DNA from: AG25 sp035518815
GTDB taxonomy: Bacteria > Gemmatimonadota > Gemmatimonadetes > Gemmatimonadales > GWC2-71-9
Assembly: GCA_035518815.1 (NCBI GenBank)
Contig: DATIXG010000022.1
Span: 1-43,885 of the forward strand
Length of the DNA stretch: 43,885 nt
Direction of reading: 5' to 3'
Part shown: positions 8,470-16,005 of the stretch, one piece after another
Position numbering within the stretch: the stretch's first letter is position 1
How the letters are laid out: each line of letters begins with the position of its first letter
The notes under the pieces: model-generated
What the model was told of the DNA's origin: nothing
The model's database searches: none
The model's input: only the letters and a program-made list of their open reading frames with translations
Made by a program: the position numbers and the translations under genes

Positions 8470-9092
8470 GAATCGCCCCCACTCGCATGAACCTCATCCA
8501 GGCCACCCGCCGGCTCGAGCGTGTGGCGAAGGGTGCGGCATTGCTGCGCCGCAAGCGGGAAGCGCTGGTCAGCGAGCTGTTCCGGCTTGCCCGGCCCGCA
8601 GCCGATGCCCGCGCGCAGATTGAGCGGGCGACCGCGAGCGCGTACCCCGCCCTGCTCGGCGCGCTCGCATCGCTCGGGCTCGCGGGGCTGCGCGCGGTCG
8701 CCTGGCCGGCGCGCGACATCGCCCTGGAGATGGAGGCCGGGTCCTTGTGGGGGATCCCGGTCTCCACGATCGTGCGCCGGCCGCCGCTCGTGCGCACGCT
8801 GCCCGCGCGCGGCGCTCCCCCCGGCGCGCACGGGGCGGCATCACTCAAGGCCGCCGGGCAGTTCGAGCGCCTCACGGAGCTGCTGCTCGATGCCGCCCCG
8901 CGCGAGATGGTGATCCGCCGGCTGGGCGAGGCCCTGTCTCAGACGTCGCGTCAGGTGAACACCCTCGAGCGACGCGTGGCGCCTGCATTGCGCACCGGCA
9001 TCGTGGGGGTCCGGCGCGCACTCGAAGAGCGCGAGCGGGAAGACCGGCTGCGACTGCGGACCCTCACCCGGCCTTCAGACAGCCTTCATTGA
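8466..9092 (+). CDS. ntpD: V/A-type ATPase central shaft subunit D
   Basis: Rotor shaft that penetrates the A3B3 head. It has 208 residues: a long N-terminal helix beginning MRIAPTRMNLIQATRRLERVA, a central hairpin region and a long C-terminal helix with SQTSRQVNTLERRVAPAL, which is the conserved D-subunit signature (the NALE-type motif is written NTLE here). ATGA overlap with B. Last gene of the ATPase operon. A 70-base gap separates it from the first cytochrome gene, so the respiratory cluster may be partly co-transcribed. Confidence 0.95.
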   Translation: MRIAPTRMNLIQATRRLERVAKGAALLRRKREALVSELFRLARPAADARAQIERATASAYPALLGALASLGLAGLRAVAWPARDIALEMEAGSLWGIPVSTIVRRPPLVRTLPARGAPPGAHGAASLKAAGQFERLTELLLDAAPREMVIRRLGEALSQTSRQVNTLERRVAPALRTGIVGVRRALEEREREDRLRLRTLTRPSDSLH

Positions 9093-9107
9093 AGCATGGC
9101 GATGCTT
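9092..9107 (+). terminator. Small inverted repeat after the ATPase operon
   Basis: The perfect 6-base arms AAGCAT and ATGCTT flank GGCG directly after the subunit D stop. There is no T-tract, and the arms are not GC-rich, so this is at most a weak attenuator. Read-through into the cytochrome gene is likely. Confidence 0.25.
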
Positions 9108-9162
9108 ACGTGCGAGGACGATGAGTGTTACGCTACTCCGCTTCACCTCACTGGGAGAGTGC

Positions 9163-9819
9163 ATGGCACGCCTTCTGAGCGCAGTCGCATTCGTTACGGT
9201 CGTCCTGGGCATCGCCGCATGCGAGAAGAAAGCGCCCGCGCCGCAAGCCGCGTCGCAGGCACCGGTTGCGGCTCCCGCGCTGAGCCGCACCGACCGGCTG
9301 ATCCTCGCCGCCGCCACGGTGGGTTTGCCCCCGGAAGGCGTGCAACCCGTCGACCTGCCCGATCCAAGCAATCGGGGCGGACACCTGACGGCCAACTACT
9401 GCGCGCAGTGCCATGCGTTGCCGGCGCCGACGACCCACAGCGCGACCGATTGGCCGTCCGTGGCCCGGCGCATGTGGTTACGCATGGAGTGGTTACCCGA
9501 GTCCCTCGGCGTCCGCGTACCGACCGAGGCCGAGCGCTACGAGATCCTCAAGTACCTGACGGTCAATGCGCTCAAGGTCAGCGGCTCCGTGCTTCCCGCG
9601 GGGAAGGGCCGGGAGTCGTTCGCCCTGGTGTGCAGCCGGTGTCATGCACTTCCTGACCCGCGGGTGCACTCCAAAGAGGACTGGCCGACGGTATACGCGC
9701 GCATGGAGCGCAACATGGAACGTATGAAGGTGAAGCCGCCTACGGCGCAGCAAGCTGAAGAAATCCTCATGTATCTGAAGACGACGGCTGGCCACAGAGT
9801 CGGGTCCCACACCGACTAG
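9163..9819 (+). CDS. Diheme c-type cytochrome lipoprotein
   Basis: A 218-residue exported cytochrome with two CXXCH sites. The ATG at 9163 (GGGAGAG upstream) gives a lipoprotein signal with lipobox GIAAC (Cys20); an in-frame ATG at 9121 would only lengthen the leader. After an Ala/Pro linker, two homologous units occur: YCAQCHALPAPTTHSATDWP and VCSRCHALPDPRVHSKEDWP, each followed by a helix with conserved Arg and Met residues (ARRM, MERNM). This is an internal duplication. Some of these Met residues may be the distal heme ligands (inference). It is first in the respiratory cluster and probably tethered in the periplasm as an electron shuttle. I recognise no named family. Confidence 0.85.
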   Translation: MARLLSAVAFVTVVLGIAACEKKAPAPQAASQAPVAAPALSRTDRLILAAATVGLPPEGVQPVDLPDPSNRGGHLTANYCAQCHALPAPTTHSATDWPSVARRMWLRMEWLPESLGVRVPTEAERYEILKYLTVNALKVSGSVLPAGKGRESFALVCSRCHALPDPRVHSKEDWPTVYARMERNMERMKVKPPTAQQAEEILMYLKTTAGHRVGSHTD

Positions 9820-9911
9820 GGGGTTCCCCAAAGTCGCATTGACGGGCCGGGGTCGGCGCAAGCATGATGCACCAGAGCATGTCGGCAACGCATCGCAGAC
9901 CGGGGGCTTGT

Positions 9912-11504
9912 ATGAAATACAATCGCGCGGCATTGATCGCCCTGCTCGTGCTGGGCGCCTGTACAACGGAGACGACAACCACCCAGTACGTCGAGAAACC
10001 GCTGTACAATCCGCCGCCCGATGCTTCCTCGGGGTTCGTCGGCTACTACACCGTCTCTGACAAGAAAACGACCTGCGGCAACTGCCACGTGGGTCACCAG
10101 GCGGCGTGGAAGACCACCGCGCACTCCAACGCCTGGGCCGACCTCCAGGGCTCGGGCCACGCCTCGGCGTCGTGCAACAATTGCCACGCCGTCTCCCAGC
10201 TCGGCAACAGCCTCGGCAAGCCGGGCGGCTACGGCGTGGTGGCGGACACCGTCTACCACGACGTACAGTGCGAGAACTGCCACGGGCCAGCCTACACGCA
10301 CGTGCAGAACCCCGAGGTGACCGCGAACCAGCCATTGGCTTCGATCACCGCGGATACGGGGATCGCCAATGGATGCGGGGGGTGCCACACCGGCGTCCAC
10401 GAGCCCTACGTCGATGAGTGGATCCAGTCGGCCCACGGCTCCGGGACCGCTTTGAGCCACGCGGCCGGCAATGCCACGTGCACTCCCTGCCACGAAGGCC
10501 AGGCCGCCCTGACGGTGAAGTTCGGTGTAACGTCGAACTTCAAGGAAAAGGGGTCTACGACGCCGATGCACATCGTTTGTGTAGTCTGCCACGACCCGCA
10601 CGGCACGGCGGGGTTTGAAGGCCAGCTCCGCGCATCTATGTCCGTCCCGACGGTCGACAATCTGTGCGTCAAGTGTCACTCCCGCAGCGCGTCGCCGCCG
10701 TGGGGTGCGGCAAGCGCCACGCGAGGCGCCGGCGGGCCGCATGGCGCGCAGGGCCTGCTGGTAATCGGACAGGCGGGGTGGATTCCACCGAACTTCGCCT
10801 ACGACACGGGTCAAATCATTTCGAGCCATGGAACGACCGCGAACCCACGGCTGTGCGCAACCTGTCACGTCGCCCGGACGACCGTCACGGATGCGGCGAC
10901 CGGCGCTTTCCAGTTCCAGAGCGTCGGGCATTTGTTCGATGCCGTTCCCTGCCTCGTGAACGGCATCCCCACGCCGGGAACCTGCGCGCAGTCGGCGCGA
11001 GACTTCACGAGCGGTTGCGTGGCCTCGGGGTGCCACACCTCGGCCTCCACGGCGATGTCCGCCTACAACGCGAACATCTCCACGATCAATGTGCTACTGG
11101 ACCAGATCTGGGTGGACAACAACGCCAACGGAATCGTCGACGCGTCGCCCACGGATGGAGGGCTGCTGGCGCAGATGGTTGCGCGAGGTTCGCACCAGGA
11201 CTCGGTCGATCTCGACTTCGGCAATACCATCACGTCGGTCGCCAAGGGGACCATCTACAACGGCGCGCTCGCGGCCACGGACGACCGTGCCTACTTCCTG
11301 GCGGGCAAGGTGTTCGGGAAGAGCTGGGCGGCGCACGCCTCGTCGGGGAACGGGGTGCACAATCCGTTCCTGCTCCAGGCGCTGCTCGCGCAGTCGATCA
11401 CCGCCCTGCATCAGTCGACCGGCTTCCCCGTTCCACCGAACGCGGACTTGAGAGTACGAGCCACGCCGCCGCCGGGCGTCGTGACTCGGGTGAGCACGAG
11501 GTAG
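9912..11504 (+). CDS. Nine-heme cytochrome c lipoprotein, copy 1
   Basis: A 530-residue lipoprotein (lipobox VLGAC, Cys17; start ATG 9912 chosen because it fits the signal). Eight CXXCH sites occur in the first ~330 residues (CGNCH, CNNCH, CENCH, CGGCH, CTPCH, CVVCH, CVKCH, CATCH) and a ninth, spaced site CVASGCH (CX4CH) near residue 370. Several isolated His residues could serve as distal ligands (bis-His, inference). The last ~150 residues have no heme sites; they contain a calcium-loop-like DNNANGIVD and a conserved helix VHNPFLLQALL. It is followed after 4 bases by a close paralogue. Probably anchored to the outer membrane or in the periplasm, serving multiheme electron transfer. No exact family name recognised. 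Confidence 0.88.
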   Translation: MKYNRAALIALLVLGACTTETTTTQYVEKPLYNPPPDASSGFVGYYTVSDKKTTCGNCHVGHQAAWKTTAHSNAWADLQGSGHASASCNNCHAVSQLGNSLGKPGGYGVVADTVYHDVQCENCHGPAYTHVQNPEVTANQPLASITADTGIANGCGGCHTGVHEPYVDEWIQSAHGSGTALSHAAGNATCTPCHEGQAALTVKFGVTSNFKEKGSTTPMHIVCVVCHDPHGTAGFEGQLRASMSVPTVDNLCVKCHSRSASPPWGAASATRGAGGPHGAQGLLVIGQAGWIPPNFAYDTGQIISSHGTTANPRLCATCHVARTTVTDAATGAFQFQSVGHLFDAVPCLVNGIPTPGTCAQSARDFTSGCVASGCHTSASTAMSAYNANISTINVLLDQIWVDNNANGIVDASPTDGGLLAQMVARGSHQDSVDLDFGNTITSVAKGTIYNGALAATDDRAYFLAGKVFGKSWAAHASSGNGVHNPFLLQALLAQSITALHQSTGFPVPPNADLRVRATPPPGVVTRVSTR

Positions 11505-11508
11505 CGCT

Positions 11509-13095
11509 TTGAAGCGCGCGCTCGTGTGCGCCGTCGCGATCGCTGCTGCGGCGTGCACAACCGAGAGCGTCTCATACGTCGAACGCCCGCCGTTCAACCC
11601 GCCGCCCGACCAGGCGGCGGGTTTTCTTGGCTATTTCGCCGTGACCACGAAGCAAACGACGTGCGGCAATTGCCACGTCGGGCACCAGGGGAACTGGGTC
11701 AATACAAAGCACGCCCACGCGTGGCAGGACCTCCAGACCTCGGGCCAGGCCCAGGCGTCCTGTAACAACTGCCACAGCGTATCCCAACTCGGCAACGCCG
11801 TCACCAAGGCCGCCGGCTATGCGGCCGTGCCCGACTCCGCGTACCACGACGTGCAATGCGAAAATTGCCATGGACCGGGTTACACCCACGTGCAGAACCC
11901 CGAGGTCGTGGCCAATCAGCCCCTCGCCTCGATCCACGTCGACACCGGTCTGACGAACAGCTGCGGCGAATGCCATACGGGGGTGCATGCACCGTTTGTC
12001 GACCAATGGAAGCAATCCGCCCATGGCTCGGGGCCCGGCTTCGCCATCGCGGCCGGAAACGCCACGTGCGCTCCCTGCCACGAGGGCAAGACCGCGATGC
12101 TGGTCAAGTTCGGCGAGACCGAGAACTACGTGGAGAAGAGCTCGCCTACGCTCGAGCGCATCGTCTGCACGGTGTGCCACAACCCCCACGGCTCGCCGTA
12201 CCAGCACCAGTTGCGGGCTCCGATCTCGGAGCCGACGACCGACAATCTCTGCGTGCGGTGCCACTCCCGCAGCGCGACACCGCCCTGGGGTGTCGCGACC
12301 GCGACCAGAGGCGCCGGCGGGCCGCATGGCGCCCAGGGCCTGCTCGTGATCGGGCAGAACGTCGGCTGGATCCCGCCGGGCTTCCAGTACGACACGAACG
12401 AGATCGTCTCGAGCCACGGCACCAGTGCGAACCCGGATCTGTGCGCGACCTGCCACGTCGTGCGCACCACCGTCACCGACGCGGCGACCGGCGCCTTCCA
12501 GTTCCAGAGCGTCGGGCACCTGTTCGCCGCGATTCCCTGCCTCGACGCGAACGGCATCCCCACCACCGGGACCTGCGCCCAGGCGCAACGCGACTTCAGT
12601 GGCTGCGTAGCCTCGGGGTGTCACGCGAGCACGTCGTCGGCCATGTCCGCCTACAACGCGAACATCTCCACGCTGGACATCCTGCTCGACCAGATCTGGG
12701 CGGACAACAATGCCAATGGCATCGTGGACCCTTCCCCGACCGATGGCGGCTTGATCGCGCAGATGGTCGCGCGCAGCTCCCATCAGGACTCGGTCGATCT
12801 CGATTTCGGCAACACCATCACGTCGGTCGCCAAGGGAACGCTCTACAACGCCGCCCTGGCGGCCACCGACGACCGGGCGTACCTCCTTGCCGGCAAGGTG
12901 TACGGCAAGAGCTGGGCGGCGCACGCCTCCGCGGGGAACGGGGTGCACAATCCGTTCCTGCTCCAGGCGCTGCTCGCGTCATCGATCACCGCGCTGCATC
13001 AGTCGACCGGCTTCCCGGCGCCGCCCAATGCCGATCTGACCGTGCATGCCACCCCTCCCCCCAGCGTTCTGGCACGCGCGCGCGCGCAGCCATAG
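11509..13095 (+). CDS. Nine-heme cytochrome c lipoprotein, copy 2
   Basis: Tandem paralogue of the preceding gene: 528 residues, same nine heme sites in the same order (eight CXXCH plus CVASGCH), same heme-free C-terminal domain with DNNANGIVD and VHNPFLLQALL. The start is a TTG at 11509 only 4 bases after the previous stop, giving a lipobox AAAAC (Cys16), so it is likely translated by coupling. The last ~100 residues are almost identical between copies, while the N-terminal hemes differ more. Keeping two near-identical copies suggests a hetero- or homo-oligomeric wire, or a recent dosage duplication (inference). Confidence 0.88.
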   Translation: MKRALVCAVAIAAAACTTESVSYVERPPFNPPPDQAAGFLGYFAVTTKQTTCGNCHVGHQGNWVNTKHAHAWQDLQTSGQAQASCNNCHSVSQLGNAVTKAAGYAAVPDSAYHDVQCENCHGPGYTHVQNPEVVANQPLASIHVDTGLTNSCGECHTGVHAPFVDQWKQSAHGSGPGFAIAAGNATCAPCHEGKTAMLVKFGETENYVEKSSPTLERIVCTVCHNPHGSPYQHQLRAPISEPTTDNLCVRCHSRSATPPWGVATATRGAGGPHGAQGLLVIGQNVGWIPPGFQYDTNEIVSSHGTSANPDLCATCHVVRTTVTDAATGAFQFQSVGHLFAAIPCLDANGIPTTGTCAQAQRDFSGCVASGCHASTSSAMSAYNANISTLDILLDQIWADNNANGIVDPSPTDGGLIAQMVARSSHQDSVDLDFGNTITSVAKGTLYNAALAATDDRAYLLAGKVYGKSWAAHASAGNGVHNPFLLQALLASSITALHQSTGFPAPPNADLTVHATPPPSVLARARAQP

Positions 13096-13107
13096 TATCG
13101 ATCCATC

Positions 13108-13575
13108 GTGACGCCTTCGCCCGCCGACCGTCCGCCGGCGCCCTCCGGCTGGGTGTTCGGGTTCAACGAGTACCTGCTGGCCGGTGTCGGCACCCTGATG
13201 CTGGCGGGGACGCTCATCGCCGTCGCTTTCTACCTCCTGCCCCCCAAGCACCTCCAGCTCGCCGAGCTGCAGCGCGCCTACCGGGTCGGGCCAGTCGCGG
13301 ACTTCCCCGTCGGCGCGAGCCGAGTAGTCAACTGGGGCGAGCGCATCGTCCTGGTGATCCGAACGGAGGAGCAGGCGTTCGCGGCCCTGCAAGCGACGGC
13401 ACCGACCGACGGTTGCCTGCTCAACTGGGATGAGCGCTCGCAGCGTGTCTCGTCGCCCTGCGGCTACCTCGTGTACGACCTGCACGGCAATGTCGTGCGC
13501 GGGCTGACCACTCTGCCGCTGCAACGCTATCGCGTGTTCGTGCTGGACGACGTCGTCTACGTGACCACCACCTAG
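13108..13575 (+). CDS. Rieske-fold membrane protein lacking all four [2Fe-2S] ligands
   Basis: A 155-residue protein with one N-terminal membrane helix (about 20-44) and a C-terminal Rieske-like domain. It aligns without gaps, from the first cluster loop to the FD/YD after the second, with the intact Rieske at 23044-23574. CTHLGC becomes Ala98-Pro-Thr100-Asp-Gly-Cys103, and CPCHNGLFD becomes Ser116-Pro-Cys118-Gly119-Tyr-Leu-Val-Tyr-Asp. Both ligand Cys and both ligand His are thus lost (Ala, Thr, Ser, Gly), yet the Cys103/Cys118 pair that forms the Rieske disulfide remains. No Fe-S cluster can form, so a structural role is likely. GTG start; no Tat motif. The next gene, a cytochrome b, starts 2 bases after the stop. 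Confidence 0.8.
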   Translation: MTPSPADRPPAPSGWVFGFNEYLLAGVGTLMLAGTLIAVAFYLLPPKHLQLAELQRAYRVGPVADFPVGASRVVNWGERIVLVIRTEEQAFAALQATAPTDGCLLNWDERSQRVSSPCGYLVYDLHGNVVRGLTTLPLQRYRVFVLDDVVYVTTT

Positions 13576-13576
13576 C

Positions 13577-14776
13577 ATGCTGGGGAACGCGCGGCGGGCC
13601 GTCGCGACGTGGGCGGCGCGATTCTGGGCGGACCTGAAGGCGAGTACGGACGCCAATCTGCTCGGGGTCCTGCGCTTCCTCGGCCTTCTCTACGGACCGA
13701 TCGACACCAGCCTGCCGATCGACCAGGCGTTCCGTCGCGCGCTGCGCTATCGCCTGCCGCGCCACGCCGGATGGCGCCACGCGCTCGGCGGAATTGCGTA
13801 CCTCCTGCTCATCCTTCTGGTGGTGACGGGCGTCCTGCTCTCCTTCTACTATCGCCCCTCCGCCGAAGAAGCGTATCAGAGCGTGCAGCACATCGTGTCG
13901 GGCATCACGTTCGGCTGGCTCATGCGGGACCTGCACGTGTGGGGAGCGAACCTGATCGTCCTCGCCACGCTCGCGCACCTGGGCCGGGTGTTCTTCGACG
14001 CCTCCTACAAACCTCCGCGGGAGACCAACTGGCTTGTGGGGGTGGCGCTCCTGTTCGTCGTGTTCGCGTTCGGCGCTACCGGCTACCTGCTGCCCTGGGA
14101 CCAGGCCGCCTACTGGACTGTCACCGAGGCCCTGGACGTAGTCGAGCGCATCCCCGTGGTGGGCGGCCTGGTCGTCGAGGTCCTGCGCGGGGACCCGATC
14201 GTGTCCGGCGCGACGCTCAGTCGCTTCTTCGCCGTGCATGTGATCCTGCTCCCCTGGGCCGTCCTCGGTCTGCTCATGCTGCACTTCGCGCTCGTGCGCA
14301 AGCACGGGATCGCGCCCGCCCGCACGCCGCCGCCCGATGGCCCGGGGGTTCCGTTCTTCCCACAGCACTTCTTGCGCTCTTTCATCGCCGGCGTGCTGGT
14401 GGTGGCGCTCGTGATCACGGGAGCCGCGCTGTACCCCCGGGACGTCGGTGAGCCACCGAACCCGTCCCAGGTGCCGGGAACGCTCGCGACGTCGTGGGTG
14501 GTGGCCGACGTGTCCCGCGGACTCACGTATTACCTGGGAGCGTGGGGCTTCGGCGGGTTCCTGCTGCTCGGTCTCGCGATGGCCCTGCTCCCCCTGTTCG
14601 ATCGCGATCCGGAACGCCGCCTGCGGCGGCGCCCCGCGGTCGCCGCGCTCGGTGTCGTGTTCTTCCTCGGGTTCATCGCCGCTTGGCTGGTCGGACGGCA
14701 GCTGCGCTCCGTGCCGCCGCACGCACCCGCCGTCCCCGGGGTGTTCGTGCAGCCGCCTCCGCCGAGCACGCCATGA
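13577..14776 (+). CDS. Cytochrome b (b6 plus subunit IV fused) without the PEWY motif
   Basis: A 399-residue cytochrome b of the bc/b6f family. The four b-heme ligands are present with b6f-type spacing: His120 and His134 (X13), His221 and His236 (X14). GYLLPWDQAAYW is kept. The C-terminal subunit IV part has further helices, but at the place of the Qo-site PEWY tetrapeptide it reads Thr305-Ser306-Trp307-Val308. The companion cytochrome b at 23578-25038 has an intact PEWY. The preceding gene is a ligand-less Rieske and the following one (ATGA overlap) is a nine-heme cytochrome. I infer a quinol dehydrogenase feeding multiheme cytochromes without normal Qo bifurcation. Confidence 0.9.
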   Translation: MLGNARRAVATWAARFWADLKASTDANLLGVLRFLGLLYGPIDTSLPIDQAFRRALRYRLPRHAGWRHALGGIAYLLLILLVVTGVLLSFYYRPSAEEAYQSVQHIVSGITFGWLMRDLHVWGANLIVLATLAHLGRVFFDASYKPPRETNWLVGVALLFVVFAFGATGYLLPWDQAAYWTVTEALDVVERIPVVGGLVVEVLRGDPIVSGATLSRFFAVHVILLPWAVLGLLMLHFALVRKHGIAPARTPPPDGPGVPFFPQHFLRSFIAGVLVVALVITGAALYPRDVGEPPNPSQVPGTLATSWVVADVSRGLTYYLGAWGFGGFLLLGLAMALLPLFDRDPERRLRRRPAVAALGVVFFLGFIAAWLVGRQLRSVPPHAPAVPGVFVQPPPPSTP

Positions 14777-16002
14777 GCCTGGCCGCGTTGCCGCTGGTGG
14801 GGCTGGTCGTAACGCTCGGCACGCTGGTGCGGCCCGAGGGCCCGATCCAGGCGGACACGACGTACGGTTGTCTCACCTGCCACGCCGCACAGCGGGAGGC
14901 GTTCGTCGTCGGCGTGCATGCGGAGCACGGGCTGCGCTGTACCGACTGTCACGGCGGCGATCCCGGGACGACCGTACTGCCCGCCGCGCATCGCGGACTC
15001 ACGGGCCATTTGGACAAGGTCGCGGCGGCCCGAGTCTGCGGGTCGTGCCACGCCGACCCCAACCGCATGCGGCAATACGGCCTGCCCAGCGGCCAGCTCG
15101 CCGAGTTCCGCGCGAGCCGCCACGGAGAGTTGCTCCTCGACCGGCACGACCCGAACGCCCCCACCTGCACCGACTGCCACGGGACGCATGTGATCTACCC
15201 GCCGGACGACGCGCGCAGTCGCGTCTATCCGGCGAACATTCCCGGTACGTGCGCGCGCTGCCACTCCGACCGTCAGCTGATGGCGAAGTACCGGCTCCCC
15301 ACCGACCAGTTCGAGCAGTTCCGGGTCAGCGCGCACGGCGTCGCGCTGTTTCAACAGCAGAACTTCGCCGCGCCCACGTGCGTGGGTTGTCATGGCGCTC
15401 ACTCCGCGCTACCACCGACGGTGAGCGAGATCCACAGCGTCTGCGGCCGGTGTCACCAGCTCATCGATCAGGCCTTCGCCCAAAGCCCCCACGCCGGGGG
15501 CGCCGGCACGCACGGGCTCCCTGGGTGCCTCGCGTGCCACAGCAACCACGGCACCGAGCGCGTGGCTGCCGACGGCATCGCGGCGCTGTGTGAGAAGTGC
15601 CACTCGTCCGACACGCGCATCCGGACCCTTGGGCTCGGCATCCAGCAGACCGTGGCTCGAGCGACAGACGACCTCCGCTCGGCAGACCGCGCCGTGACCC
15701 GCATGGCGCTCGCCGGCGAACGCGTGGGCGACTTTCGCTTCCGGTACCAGACGGCGATGACCTACTATCTGGAGATCGCGCAGGTGCAGCACAGCCTCGA
15801 TCTCCAGCGGCTCGAGGAGCTGAGCCGGCGGGTGCGCTCCATATCAGTGGACCTGGACGCGGCCGCCGAGGCGGCGGCGGAGCGCCGCTGGGAACACAAG
15901 CTCATCCTCCTGCCGGTCTGGTTCCTGGCGCTCTCGGCCGTGGTGCTCGCCTGGTTGGCCCTGCGGGGCCTCAAGGAAACGGACCAGAGCCGGGACGGGT
16001 AG
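14773..16002 (+). CDS. Nine-heme membrane-anchored cytochrome c
   Basis: A 409-residue cytochrome with an N-terminal signal/anchor, nine CXXCH sites (CLTCH, CTDCH, CGSCH, CTDCH, CARCH, CVGCH, CGRCH, CLACH, CEKCH), a heme-free helical segment (about 300-365) and a C-terminal membrane helix (HKLILLPVWFLALSAVVLAW). The heme domain is therefore periplasmic and tied to the inner membrane. Translationally coupled to the cytochrome b gene (ATGA), it probably takes the place of cytochrome c1/f in that complex (inference). Repeated units such as CTDCHGTHV with SxxHG between sites resemble the cytochrome c3/c554-type arrangement. Confidence 0.88.
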   Translation: MSLAALPLVGLVVTLGTLVRPEGPIQADTTYGCLTCHAAQREAFVVGVHAEHGLRCTDCHGGDPGTTVLPAAHRGLTGHLDKVAAARVCGSCHADPNRMRQYGLPSGQLAEFRASRHGELLLDRHDPNAPTCTDCHGTHVIYPPDDARSRVYPANIPGTCARCHSDRQLMAKYRLPTDQFEQFRVSAHGVALFQQQNFAAPTCVGCHGAHSALPPTVSEIHSVCGRCHQLIDQAFAQSPHAGGAGTHGLPGCLACHSNHGTERVAADGIAALCEKCHSSDTRIRTLGLGIQQTVARATDDLRSADRAVTRMALAGERVGDFRFRYQTAMTYYLEIAQVQHSLDLQRLEELSRRVRSISVDLDAAAEAAAERRWEHKLILLPVWFLALSAVVLAWLALRGLKETDQSRDG

Positions 16003-16005
16003 GCG

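Larger units (their letters stand above)
9912..13095 (+). repeat. Tandem gene duplication (nine-heme lipoproteins)
   Basis: Two head-to-tail copies of about 1.59 kb each (9912-11504 and 11509-13095) encode colinear proteins with identical heme-site order. Similarity is visible at DNA level in the C-terminal part; for example the stretch coding for YNANIST occurs in both copies with identical bases. Copy 1 begins with ATG and copy 2 with TTG. Confidence 0.85.

Noticed and set aside
11856..13433. Plus-strand frame of 525 codons overlapping the second nine-heme gene and the Rieske-like gene
   Set aside because: It is out of frame with nine conserved heme sites and is Arg/Pro-rich. Paralogy of the real frame with the preceding gene decides.
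13108..13575. Possibility that the ligand-less Rieske results from a sequencing frameshift
   Set aside because: The frame is open throughout, the alignment to the intact Rieske is gap-free across both loops, and the disulfide cysteines and the fold strands on both sides are kept. Substitutions rather than indels explain the loss.
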